Below, piece after piece: positions 1 through 5,914 of a DNA stretch of 8,896 nt. The notes beneath the pieces were generated by a model that was not told where the DNA came from, did not search any database, and worked only from the letters and a program-made list of their open reading frames with translations. The position numbers and the translations under genes were made by a program. Origin of the DNA: Bacteroidia bacterium (GTDB lineage: Bacteria > Bacteroidota > Bacteroidia > Bacteroidales > Azobacteroidaceae); NCBI GenBank assembly GCA_025996835.1, contig BNTU01000118.1, positions 1 through 8,896 of the forward strand, in the 5' to 3' direction. The stretch's first letter is position 1, and each line of letters opens with the position of its first letter.

Positions 1-2317
1 TCGTTAAAAGCCCTGTGGGTACCACCACGAGTGCCTTGTGTTTGTTGTCGATAGCGTTTTCTTCCTTGAATTTCAGCAAGATGGAGATGACTTGCAGCGT
101 TTTCCCCAACCCCATGTCGTCGGCAATGACACTGCCGAAACCGATGCGACTGTTGCGATACATCCACGAAAAACCGCGCTGCTGGTAGGGGCGAAGTTGC
201 GCATTCAAGCCTTGTGGCAGCGGAACGTCGTCGGTGGAGGTGAGTTCGCGAATTAAATGGCGCACTTCATCGGTCAGTGCAATCGGTGCACCTGCGTATT
301 CTTCCGCCAATGCTGTTTGCAGTAACTGATAGGAACTGAGTGGTTTAGCATTTGCAAACGCCTTGTTGAGCTTTTCAATATCGGCATCGCTCACATAAAT
401 ATAATTCTCCTTAAATTTGAACAGTCGCGAAGCATTGCGCATCAGTTTATTAAACTCTTCGGGAGCGATAACTTTGTCGCCCACAGCCACTTGCCAATCA
501 AACGAGAGCAAATCATCCAAACGCAAAAAGCCCTGACTGTCCGTATTTTTTTTCAACTTGACGGACACTTTCGGACGCAAAAGTTCCTGCAACGCCTTAG
601 GCAGCATAATTTTGACATCAAGCAACCGAATGGCAGGCAGCACCTCCACCAAAAAGGGAGCAAACTCACTGTTATTGAAGCGAATAGGTGCATCGCCACC
701 CAAATTGATATGCGTATCCAAGCCGCGAATAAACGGTGTCAGGAGCGAAACGCCCTGCAAAATTTTGAACCGCTGCTTCTCGTATTGCTTCTGTTTCAGG
801 ATGTTAGCAAGCGTGATGGGCATCCGGTCGGGCGCAGAAGTATCCTCAATGCTAACCTGCACATCGAACTCTTCGTCAGGCAGTTCCGACACCGTGATGA
901 CGGGCTTGTAAGCGTCTGCCGTCAGATAATAGCGGTCTAACCAGACTTTGATGCCGCCGCTCAACGCATTTTCGCCCACGCCGGAAAAAGCGTAGGATGT
1001 GTTTTTGAAAAACAAATCTTCAAACAAATCATGCTGCGACGATTTAGACAACCGTGTGACTATATTGCTGATAAACAGCGACAAAAGCTCGGTTGTTTGG
1101 TTTTCAATCAATACTAATTGCTCCTTTTTTCGCACCATTTTTTGTGCAAGCAACAAGTCGGCAGGCAAAATTTCGGACAGTTTCTCAACAACCGTCTTAA
1201 CCCGACTATCCATCACGGCAGGCAACCAACGAACAACAAACCGTTTGCTCTCCAACTGCATAATTTGCGGAATAATCATGCCGTTTGCCAGCAAATGCAA
1301 CGAAGCAAACAAGATTTTGTGCAACGCCGCCACCGAAGGCTCAAAATCAGCCATAAAATTGGGCGCGAGTTTGAAAAGTGCGGGAATCAGCAAATTTGAG
1401 TTTACGCAAGTGTGGTTTTCACCACTGATATACAGTTGATTATTGACATCGAGCGTTAAACTCAGCACGGAACGGTTAGTCAAAAAATGTTTGTCCGACA
1501 GAGAAAAAACGGCATTAAAATCCAATTTGCCGGTGAGAATGCGTGCGGCTTCTTTCGCAACATGTTTCAACTGTAAGGCATATTTTTCGCGAAAATTGCC
1601 CGCAGGATAAAACGGTGGCGCATCGGGCAGCAGTTGCACTAAGGCTTCGGAGATGTTTTGGAGCTGGGAGAAATCAACAGCGGAGCCCCCTAAATCCCCC
1701 TCAGGGGGACTTCCCATCCCACTGAGTGGGGTAGGGGGGCTTTTAGTGGTGCATAGCAGACTATCAAGTGTTGGAATTTCCGTTTTCTGTTGGTCGGCGA
1801 TAAACACATCGCGCTTTTTGAGTTCGTCGAGCAAATTCACGTTGTGGATAGCAAACACCAAAAACGGATTGTTGTCTATTTCGCGGCTCAACATATAAAT
1901 AACTGCTGCCAGGTGCTTGCAAGGCACCGCCCAATCGGGGCATGAGCAGTCCATTTCAAAATCTTTCCACTGCTTTGGAAACACTTTTAGTCCGATTTCA
2001 TCGGCAATAGTCAAGATACTTGGGTCGAGTTCGCGGTTTAGCAGTTTGGAAATCAGTGCGGGTTGCTCAATGATTTTTGCCATCAACTGAGATATTTTGG
2101 CTTCCGGAAAAATCGGGACCTCGATAGCTACCGTATAGGGTGTCGTCCGACTTCCTTTTACCTTCGCCACAATTTGGTTGCCGGCAATTTTTATGCTTTT
2201 CACATGCCCGCTTCGTGCGTAGGAGGCACCTCGTGGCAGACGATTGTCGAAATCCACATTTTCCAACGAGTGCAACCAATGCTCACCCCACCATGTTTTT
2301 CCAAATTTTTCAGCCAT
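1..2317 (-). CDS. SWIM zinc finger / SNF2-family ATPase (partial, C-terminus beyond window)
   Basis: The frame is open from the ATG at 2317 to the window edge, giving 772 codons with no stop. Residues 8-40 (TWWGEHWLHSLEN, then NRLPRGASYARSG) match the N-terminus of SWIM zinc finger proteins, and the SWIM finger itself is C124-x-C126-x6-C133-x-H135. A middle section containing LLSFDWQVAVGDKVI resembles the bacterial SNF2 helicase-associated domain. The ATPase then begins with LRPYQ at 708-712, Walker A GLGKT at 736-740 inside ADDMGLGKT, and motif Ia-like ALVVVPTGLL just before the edge. SNF2 ATPases move along or remodel protein-DNA complexes using ATP; SWIM fingers bind DNA or protein. The DEAH box and second RecA lobe must lie outside the window. 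The start lies 32 bp after yebC on the same strand, so the two are probably co-transcribed. A palindromic element adds about 20 residues (193-212) between the SWIM and middle regions. The substrate in vivo is unknown. Confidence 0.93.
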   Translation of the reverse strand, partial: MAEKFGKTWWGEHWLHSLENVDFDNRLPRGASYARSGHVKSIKIAGNQIVAKVKGSRTTPYTVAIEVPIFPEAKISQLMAKIIEQPALISKLLNRELDPSILTIADEIGLKVFPKQWKDFEMDCSCPDWAVPCKHLAAVIYMLSREIDNNPFLVFAIHNVNLLDELKKRDVFIADQQKTEIPTLDSLLCTTKSPPTPLSGMGSPPEGDLGGSAVDFSQLQNISEALVQLLPDAPPFYPAGNFREKYALQLKHVAKEAARILTGKLDFNAVFSLSDKHFLTNRSVLSLTLDVNNQLYISGENHTCVNSNLLIPALFKLAPNFMADFEPSVAALHKILFASLHLLANGMIIPQIMQLESKRFVVRWLPAVMDSRVKTVVEKLSEILPADLLLAQKMVRKKEQLVLIENQTTELLSLFISNIVTRLSKSSQHDLFEDLFFKNTSYAFSGVGENALSGGIKVWLDRYYLTADAYKPVITVSELPDEEFDVQVSIEDTSAPDRMPITLANILKQKQYEKQRFKILQGVSLLTPFIRGLDTHINLGGDAPIRFNNSEFAPFLVEVLPAIRLLDVKIMLPKALQELLRPKVSVKLKKNTDSQGFLRLDDLLSFDWQVAVGDKVIAPEEFNKLMRNASRLFKFKENYIYVSDADIEKLNKAFANAKPLSSYQLLQTALAEEYAGAPIALTDEVRHLIRELTSTDDVPLPQGLNAQLRPYQQRGFSWMYRNSRIGFGSVIADDMGLGKTLQVISILLKFKEENAIDNKHKALVVVPTGLLT
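1684..1741. repeat. Palindromic repeat element inserted in frame in the SNF2 gene
   Basis: The ends are near-perfect inverted repeats: AGCCCCCTA at 1684-1692 and TAGGGGGGCT at 1732-1741. Between them lie two compact hairpins, CCCCCT-C-AGGGGG (1696-1708) and CCCACT-G-AGTGGG (1718-1730). The whole can fold as a three-way or cloverleaf-like junction on either strand. It is far richer in C and G runs than the surrounding gene. Read in the SNF2 frame it encodes about 20 residues rich in Pro, Gly and Ser, with no stop codon. This composition is that of a dispersed palindromic element of the kind scattered in Bacteroidota genomes, comparable in behaviour to Rickettsia palindromic elements. That it is dispersed in this genome is inference, as only one copy is in the window. 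Confidence 0.8.
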
Positions 2318-2349
2318 ATTTCAGTGTTCAAAAGTGTGATTAAAGATGC

Positions 2350-3066
2350 TCACTGCATATTGTGGAACACGTTTTGCACGTCTTCGTCCTCCTCAAATTT
2401 TTCTAACAGTTTGTCGATTGTGGTGCGTTGCTCTTCTGTAACTTCCTTATAATCAGTTGGTATACGTTCAAATTCGGCACTGTGGATTTCGTAGCCGTTT
2501 TCTTCCAGATATTTTTGGATGGCGGAGTAGGATTGAAATTCGCCGTAGATGAGAATGACGTTTTCCTCCTCGTCGCGTTCCACTTCGTCCACGCCCAAGT
2601 CAATGAGTTCCAGTTCCAAATCTTCCAAATCGACGCCGTCTTTGGGGGTGATTTTGAAGACACATTTGCGGTCGAACAGGAATTGCAAACTGCCCGTGAT
2701 GCCCAGCGAGCCGCTAAATTTGGTGAAATAGCTGCGTATGTTGGCGGCGGTGCGGTTGGTGTTGTCGGTCGCCGTTTCCACCACAATCGCGATGCCAAAC
2801 GGTCCGTAGCCTTCATAGACCATTTCCTTGTAGTCGGTGAAATCTTTGGAGGTTGCCTTTTTGATGGCACGTTCCACGTTTTCCTTCGGCATGTTTTCTT
2901 TCTTCGACTGCTGAATCAGTACCCGCAAACGCCCATTGGTGTCGGGGTCGCCGCCCGCTTCCTTCACGGCAATCGTGATTTGCTTGCCCAATTTAGTAAA
3001 CACTCGCGCCATGTTGCCCCACCGCTTCAACTTGGTCGCCTTCCGGTATTCAAATGCTCTTCCCAT
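2350..3066 (-). CDS. yebC: YebC/PmpR/TACO1-family protein
   Basis: This is a 238-residue protein, the usual length for the family. It opens with MGRAFEYRKATKLKRWGNMA, the Bacteroidota variant of the N-terminal segment that in other bacteria reads MAGHSKWANIKHRK. Family hallmarks follow: GGDPDTNGRLR (about 39-49), NMPKENVERAI (about 58-68), and YEGYGPFGIAIVVE (about 84-97) followed by TDNTNRTAANIR. The C-terminal third is strongly acidic. YebC proteins were first described as DNA-binding transcriptional regulators; the mitochondrial homologue TACO1 and more recent bacterial work link the family to translation, including relief of ribosome stalling on proline-rich stretches. Which role applies here cannot be told from the sequence. 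The gene has its own -7 box 43 bp upstream and is followed after 32 bp by the SNF2 gene. There is no Shine-Dalgarno before the ATG. Confidence 0.95.
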   Translation of the reverse strand: MGRAFEYRKATKLKRWGNMARVFTKLGKQITIAVKEAGGDPDTNGRLRVLIQQSKKENMPKENVERAIKKATSKDFTDYKEMVYEGYGPFGIAIVVETATDNTNRTAANIRSYFTKFSGSLGITGSLQFLFDRKCVFKITPKDGVDLEDLELELIDLGVDEVERDEEENVILIYGEFQSYSAIQKYLEENGYEIHSAEFERIPTDYKEVTEEQRTTIDKLLEKFEEDEDVQNVFHNMQ

Positions 3067-3076
3067 TGTTTTTTTT

Positions 3077-3101
3077 AATTACGAATTAAAAATTACGAAT
3101 T
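3077..3101. repeat. Short direct repeat in the yebC 5' leader
   Basis: AATTACGAATT occurs at 3077-3087 and again at 3091-3101, a 14-bp period with AT-rich filler. It lies between the yebC -7 box and the start codon, so it would be in the 5' untranslated RNA. The half-sites are themselves nearly palindromic. No function can be assigned. Confidence 0.6.
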
Positions 3102-3109
3102 TTTGGGCG

Positions 3110-3117
3110 CAAAGGTA
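3110..3117 (-). promoter_or_regulatory. Bacteroidota -7 box upstream of yebC
   Basis: On the minus strand the sequence reads TACCTTTG, matching the Bacteroidota primary sigma factor consensus TAnnTTTG, followed by CGCCC. It lies 43 bp upstream of the yebC ATG. No TTTG-like -33 element is seen at the expected distance; that position is occupied by the TTATGAG tandem repeat. Confidence 0.65.
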
Positions 3118-3125
3118 CGAAAAAG

Positions 3126-3153
3126 TTATGAGTTATGAGTTATGAGTTATGAG
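3126..3153. repeat. Heptanucleotide tandem repeat (TTATGAG)x4
   Basis: Four exact copies of TTATGAG (CTCATAA on the minus strand) stand head to tail, with a partial unit at each edge. The array starts 8 bp upstream of the yebC -7 box and spans the place where a -33 element would be, between yebC and the 3' end of the lipoprotein gene. Such an array can gain or lose units by slippage. Confidence 0.9.
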
Positions 3154-3178
3154 TTTTTTTGTTCTCATTTTTTTTGCT

Positions 3179-3943
3179 TTATTCATTAACGACAAACCGC
3201 ACCCGCGCCACGCTCATCGCCGTGAAAATGCCCAGCGCGTTGTCGATGAAACTCACCGGATTGGCTAAATCGGAGGAACTGATGCGCTCGTAGAGTTCGA
3301 CGTACTCTTTATTCACCCTATAGACGTAGATGAAATAGTTGCCGGTGGACCTGAAATCCATCATCGACAGCGTGTGAGAGGACTCCTGCACGGGTTGCAT
3401 CATCCTTCTTCTGAAATTGGTGTCAAACGCATTGGAGGACGTGTTGGAGGCATCCACATAGATTTGGTAGAAACCGTTGTCGGGATTGTCCCACGAGAGG
3501 GTGATTTGCGTGGTGTCTGCATCCCAAAAGTAGTCGGAGGAGGTGCGTACGACATATTCCGGCTCTATTTTCAGTCCGGTCACGGGCAGGGGAATGGCGG
3601 TGGATGCCTTCACCGTTTTGCCGCGGTATTCAAATTGCAGGGTGTAGTCCTGTCCGGCGCGGAGGGTGTCTTCGCCCAATGCCAGGGAATAGGTGCCGGT
3701 GGCAGATTCCGTCAGTTCCCGGTCATTGATTGTCAAATTCAAGCCGCCGACGGGCTTGGAAAGGATGTAATCGTCGCCCAAATACACCTCCATACTGTAC
3801 AGTTTGACACTCACACCGGTCGTCCCCTCCGTCAAATAACCTTCCACGATGGGCATATCCGTGTCCACCTCCCGCTGCATCAAATCTTCCCCGCAACCGC
3901 CAAGCAGCACGCACACAAACAATAAAACAATATATTTTCTCAT
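3179..3943 (-). CDS. Putative outer-membrane lipoprotein, DUF4249-like
   Basis: The frame extends further upstream, but the ATG at 3943 is preferred: it gives 254 residues beginning with a classic lipoprotein signal, MRKYIVLLFVCVLLGGC, with the lipobox cysteine at residue 17. A Bacteroidota promoter ends only 8 bp before this ATG, which excludes the longer start. After the cysteine comes GEDL, acidic residues of the sort that favour surface export in Bacteroidota. The body has PIVEGYLTEGTTGVSVKLYS, a PVGGLNLTIND section, a short YTLQFEYRGKTVKAST strand and a C-terminal ANPVSFIDNALGIF segment. This order resembles DUF4249 lipoproteins, which consist of two beta-sandwich-like parts and often accompany TonB-dependent receptors. 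No receptor gene is adjacent here. The family call rests on remembered pattern and is less sure than the lipoprotein call. Ligand and role are unknown. Confidence 0.72.
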   Translation of the reverse strand: MRKYIVLLFVCVLLGGCGEDLMQREVDTDMPIVEGYLTEGTTGVSVKLYSMEVYLGDDYILSKPVGGLNLTINDRELTESATGTYSLALGEDTLRAGQDYTLQFEYRGKTVKASTAIPLPVTGLKIEPEYVVRTSSDYFWDADTTQITLSWDNPDNGFYQIYVDASNTSSNAFDTNFRRRMMQPVQESSHTLSMMDFRSTGNYFIYVYRVNKEYVELYERISSSDLANPVSFIDNALGIFTAMSVARVRFVVNE

Positions 3944-3951
3944 ATCAGGCA

Positions 3952-3984
3952 CAAAAGTACAAAACAATCTGAATTCGGGGCAAA
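3952..3984 (-). promoter_or_regulatory. Bacteroidota promoter of the lipoprotein gene
   Basis: On the minus strand a TTTG (3981-3984) is followed after 21 bp by TACTTTTG (3952-3959), matching the TTTG/TAnnTTTG -33/-7 pair. The -7 box ends 8 bp before the ATG at 3943, so the transcript would have almost no leader. Confidence 0.7.
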
Positions 3985-4084
3985 AATTTTGGGTGAATTG
4001 CAGAAACAAATTGGTTTTCGGTGAAATCACTTCCAATAAAACAGTTATTCAGCAGCGATTAAACACCCCTTTTTATTCATGCGC

Positions 4085-4115
4085 TTGGAAATCTCAGAAT
4101 TTTCATGTAATTTTG
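4085..4115 (+). promoter_or_regulatory. Bacteroidota promoter of the phosphoesterase operon
   Basis: TTGG (4085-4088), a 19-bp spacer and TAATTTTG (4108-4115) fit the -33/-7 pattern. The -7 box ends 10 bp before the ATG at 4126, again predicting a very short leader. It is divergent from the lipoprotein promoter; the 182 bp between the two start codons hold no other clear signal. Confidence 0.7.
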
Positions 4116-4125
4116 CACAAGATTT

Positions 4126-4887
4126 ATGAAAATACAATACGCATCAGATTTGCATTTAGAATTTCGCGACAACACGCGCTATTTGCACGACAACCCACTC
4201 ATTCCTGTTGGGGATGTGCTGGTGTTGGCGGGCGATATTGGCTATTTTGATGATGTGAGTTACAGCACGCATCCGTTTTGGGATTGGGCGGCGGACAATT
4301 TTAAGCAGACGCTGGTGATTCCGGGCAACCATGAATTTTACAAAAGTGGCGACCTTGGCACCATACAGAGCGGGTGTATTGCGGAAATTCGCCCCAATGT
4401 CAAATGCTACCACAACACCGTTGTCACCATCGAAAACGTGGATTTCATTTTATCCACACTTTGGGCAAATATCCCCATCGAAAATGCGTTTATTACCGAA
4501 AAAAATGTGTCCGATTTTTACCGTATTGCCTACAATGGGCGACTGCTGACGGCACATTTGTTCAATCAAGCGCACCAAGAGGCGGTAGCATTTCTCCAAA
4601 AATCCATTGCAGCCGGCACTACTCACAAACGAGTTGTGGTAACGCACCACGTACCCAGCGTGTTATGTATGTCGGACGAATTTAAAACCAGTCGCATCAA
4701 CGGCGCATTTGTGTCCGAATTGCACGATTTCATCTTCGACAGCCCGATAGATTACTGGATTTACGGACATTCGCACCGGAATATTGACACAATGATTGGC
4801 AACACGCAGTGTGTCAGCAATCAATTGGGGTATGTATCTCATAATGAGCATATTTCGTTTAATACAAAAAAAATAATTGAGGTATAA
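4126..4887 (+). CDS. Calcineurin-like metallophosphoesterase
   Basis: The 253-residue protein carries the full set of calcineurin-like phosphoesterase motifs in order: SDLHLE with D8 and H10, AGDIG with D37, PGNHEF with N68 and H69, VTHHVPS with H174/H175, and YGHSHRN with H215 and H217. These residues bind the two metal ions that activate water for phosphoester cleavage. It has no signal peptide or membrane segment, so it should be cytoplasmic. The substrate is not evident: the superfamily includes nucleotide, phosphoprotein and nucleic acid phosphatases, and this one is the short single-domain type. The ATG at 4126 sits just behind a strong promoter match and starts directly with the first beta strand (MKIQYASDLHLE). 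The carbonic anhydrase-like gene follows after 14 bp and is probably in the same transcript. Confidence 0.93.
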   Translation: MKIQYASDLHLEFRDNTRYLHDNPLIPVGDVLVLAGDIGYFDDVSYSTHPFWDWAADNFKQTLVIPGNHEFYKSGDLGTIQSGCIAEIRPNVKCYHNTVVTIENVDFILSTLWANIPIENAFITEKNVSDFYRIAYNGRLLTAHLFNQAHQEAVAFLQKSIAAGTTHKRVVVTHHVPSVLCMSDEFKTSRINGAFVSELHDFIFDSPIDYWIYGHSHRNIDTMIGNTQCVSNQLGYVSHNEHISFNTKKIIEV

Positions 4888-4901
4888 AATAATAAACAAC
4901 A

Positions 4902-5414
4902 ATGGCTTTAATAAAATCTGTGCGGGGCTTTACCCCGCAAATTGGCAAAAATGTTTTCCTTGCGGAAAACGCGACTATTATTGGCGATGTGGTGATTGGC
5001 GACGATTGCAGCATCTGGTACAACACGGTGCTGCGGGGCGATGTCAATTCGATTCGCATCGGCAATCGCGTGAATATTCAGGACGGCGCGGTGGTTCACA
5101 CGCTGTATGAAAAATCCGTTGCCGAGATAGGCAACGATGTGAGCATTGGGCACAATGTGACGGTGCACGGCGCAAAAATCGAAGATGGTGCGCTGATTGG
5201 CATGAATGCGGTGGTGCTCGACCACGCCGTGGTGGGCGAAGGCGCATTGGTCGCTGCCGGTGCGGTCGTCCTCAGTGGCACCCAAGTGGAAGCCGGCAGC
5301 ATCTACGCAGGTGCACCGGCAAAATTCGTCAAAAAAATGGACACTGAACAGTCCAAAGAAATCAATCAGAAAATCGCAAAGAACTATTTGATGTATTCGG
5401 ATTGGTATAAATAA
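4902..5414 (+). CDS. Gamma-carbonic anhydrase family protein (left-handed beta-helix)
   Basis: This 170-residue protein is built of hexapeptide repeats ([LIV]-G-x4 type: IIGDVVIGDD, RIGNRVNIQD, EIGNDVSIGHNVTV, LIGMNAVVLD, VVGEGALVAAG), then a C-terminal helix. Metal-ligand histidines of the gamma-carbonic anhydrase family are present: H66 in AVVHT, H84 in SIGHN and H89 in TVHG. R45 and D47 (LRGD) and Q60/D61 are conserved active-site neighbours. Members include Cam, CaiE, PaaY and YrdA; many bind zinc or iron, but only some have shown carbonic anhydrase activity, so activity here is inferred. The length fits the short YrdA/PaaY type lacking the acidic loop of Cam. It lies 14 bp after the phosphoesterase gene, with no Shine-Dalgarno. 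Confidence 0.93.
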   Translation: MALIKSVRGFTPQIGKNVFLAENATIIGDVVIGDDCSIWYNTVLRGDVNSIRIGNRVNIQDGAVVHTLYEKSVAEIGNDVSIGHNVTVHGAKIEDGALIGMNAVVLDHAVVGEGALVAAGAVVLSGTQVEAGSIYAGAPAKFVKKMDTEQSKEINQKIAKNYLMYSDWYK

Positions 5415-5432
5415 AAATAATGCGTACCTTTG
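5402..5432 (+). promoter_or_regulatory. Bacteroidota promoter of the antitoxin-like gene
   Basis: TTGG (5402-5405), 19 bp, then TACCTTTG (5425-5432): the same spacing and -33 variant as the phosphoesterase promoter. The -33 element lies inside the end of the carbonic anhydrase-like gene. The -7 box is 27 bp upstream of the ATG at 5460. The 22 bp at 5413-5434 recur with one mismatch at 5774-5795. Confidence 0.68.
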
Positions 5433-5459
5433 CCCCCGAAACATTTAATTTATTGGAAA

Positions 5460-5678
5460 ATGATGGAAACAGTGCTTGTACAAATAAATGATAAAAAGGC
5501 TTATAGCCTTTTAGAAAATCTGGAAGATTTGCGAATTATCAAAGTATTGAGAAGAATGATACAGCCGCCGCAAAAACTTTCCGAAAAGTATGCAGGTAAA
5601 TTGCCTTCAGGCATAGCCAACGACCTTCAGGATTATGTAACCCAAAGCCGTAAAGAATGGAATCGCCAAATTATTTGA
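5460..5678 (+). CDS. Small antitoxin-like protein of a PIN-type toxin-antitoxin pair
   Basis: The product is 72 residues from the ATG at 5460 (a second ATG follows at 5463). It begins METVLVQINDKKAYSLLENL and ends in a charged helix, LQDYVTQSRKEWNRQII. This layout, with a short N-terminal strand followed by a helical tail with R-x-EW, is that of small Bacteroidota antitoxins that precede PIN-domain (VapC-like) toxins. The frame can be extended to an in-frame TTG at 5430, but that lies within the promoter, so ATG 5460 is chosen. The downstream toxin remnant overlaps its 3' end by 22 bp, as is usual for coupled pairs. As the toxin is gutted, this gene would now be a solitary antitoxin; it may still bind its own promoter or neutralise a related toxin elsewhere. 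The family assignment is by pattern, not by a named domain. Confidence 0.65.
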   Translation: MMETVLVQINDKKAYSLLENLEDLRIIKVLRRMIQPPQKLSEKYAGKLPSGIANDLQDYVTQSRKEWNRQII

Positions 5679-5740
5679 TGGATACCAATGCTGTAATAGC
5701 CGGTTTGCAAGTGCTTGACCCTCACAACTTGCCGCTATAG
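5657..5740 (+). pseudogene. Remnant of a PIN-domain (VapC-like) toxin with internal deletion
   Basis: From ATG 5657, overlapping the antitoxin by 22 bp, the frame encodes MESPNYLMDTNAVI and then AGLQVLDPHNLPL before TAG, 27 residues in all. The first half is the PIN N-terminus, NYLMDTNAVI, with the first catalytic aspartate. The second half looks like the last strand of a PIN domain (GL-x-V-x-DP-x-N). PIN toxins are usually about 130 residues, so roughly 100 internal residues, with the other acidic residues, appear to be missing, while frame and stop are kept. An alternative start is ATG 5678, which overlaps the antitoxin stop by one base. The deletion reading is inference from family layout; a real short peptide cannot be excluded. 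Confidence 0.6.
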
Positions 5741-5785
5741 TGCAAAATTATTCATTTTCATTATCCACAATTCAAAAATAATGCT

Positions 5786-5793
5786 TACCTTTG
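5786..5793 (+). promoter_or_regulatory. Bacteroidota -7 box upstream of the nucleotidyltransferase gene
   Basis: TACCTTTG matches TAnnTTTG and sits in a 22-bp block that copies the antitoxin promoter (5413-5434) except for one base. No TTTG or TTGG is found 19-21 bp upstream. The distance to the ATG at 5915 is about 120 bp, leaving a long leader that contains the first copy of the leader repeat. Confidence 0.55.
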
Positions 5794-5825
5794 CCGCGTT
5801 GAACAAAGAAATAAAACAACATATA

Positions 5826-5876
5826 ATGAAAAGTTAGAATTATAAAATAGTGATAAACAGGGCTTTTGGCTCTTAT
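5826..5876 (+). repeat. Leader repeat, copy 1 (upstream of the nucleotidyltransferase)
   Basis: It starts with an identical 21-base block (ATGAAAAGTTAG followed by AATTATAAA), then a variable spot, TGATAAACAGG, and ends in GCTCTTAT. The same order occurs at 6263-6310. The opening reads as a three-codon frame (Met-Lys-Ser-stop). It also contains CAGGGCTTTTG (5858-5868), which recurs in the stem-loop at 6549-6580. Confidence 0.75.
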
Positions 5877-5900
5877 AAAACAGAATGGATGGAAAAAATT

Positions 5901-5906
5901 AAGGAG
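5901..5906 (+). promoter_or_regulatory. Shine-Dalgarno sequence AAGGAG
   Basis: AAGGAG ends 8 bases before the ATG at 5915, an ideal spacing. It fixes the start of the nucleotidyltransferase. None of the other start codons in the window has such a site, as expected for Bacteroidota, so its presence here is unusual. Confidence 0.65.
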
Positions 5907-5914
5907 TATAGATT

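Noticed and set aside
38..1898. Plus-strand open frames opposite the SNF2 gene
   Set aside because: None resembles a protein family; the minus-strand frame has SWIM, SNF2-associated and Walker A motifs without interruption.
2428..3078. Plus-strand frame of 216 codons opposite yebC
   Set aside because: It is the complementary shadow of the clearly conserved YebC protein.
3126..3153. CRISPR array
   Set aside because: Units are 7 bp with no spacers; this is a simple tandem repeat.
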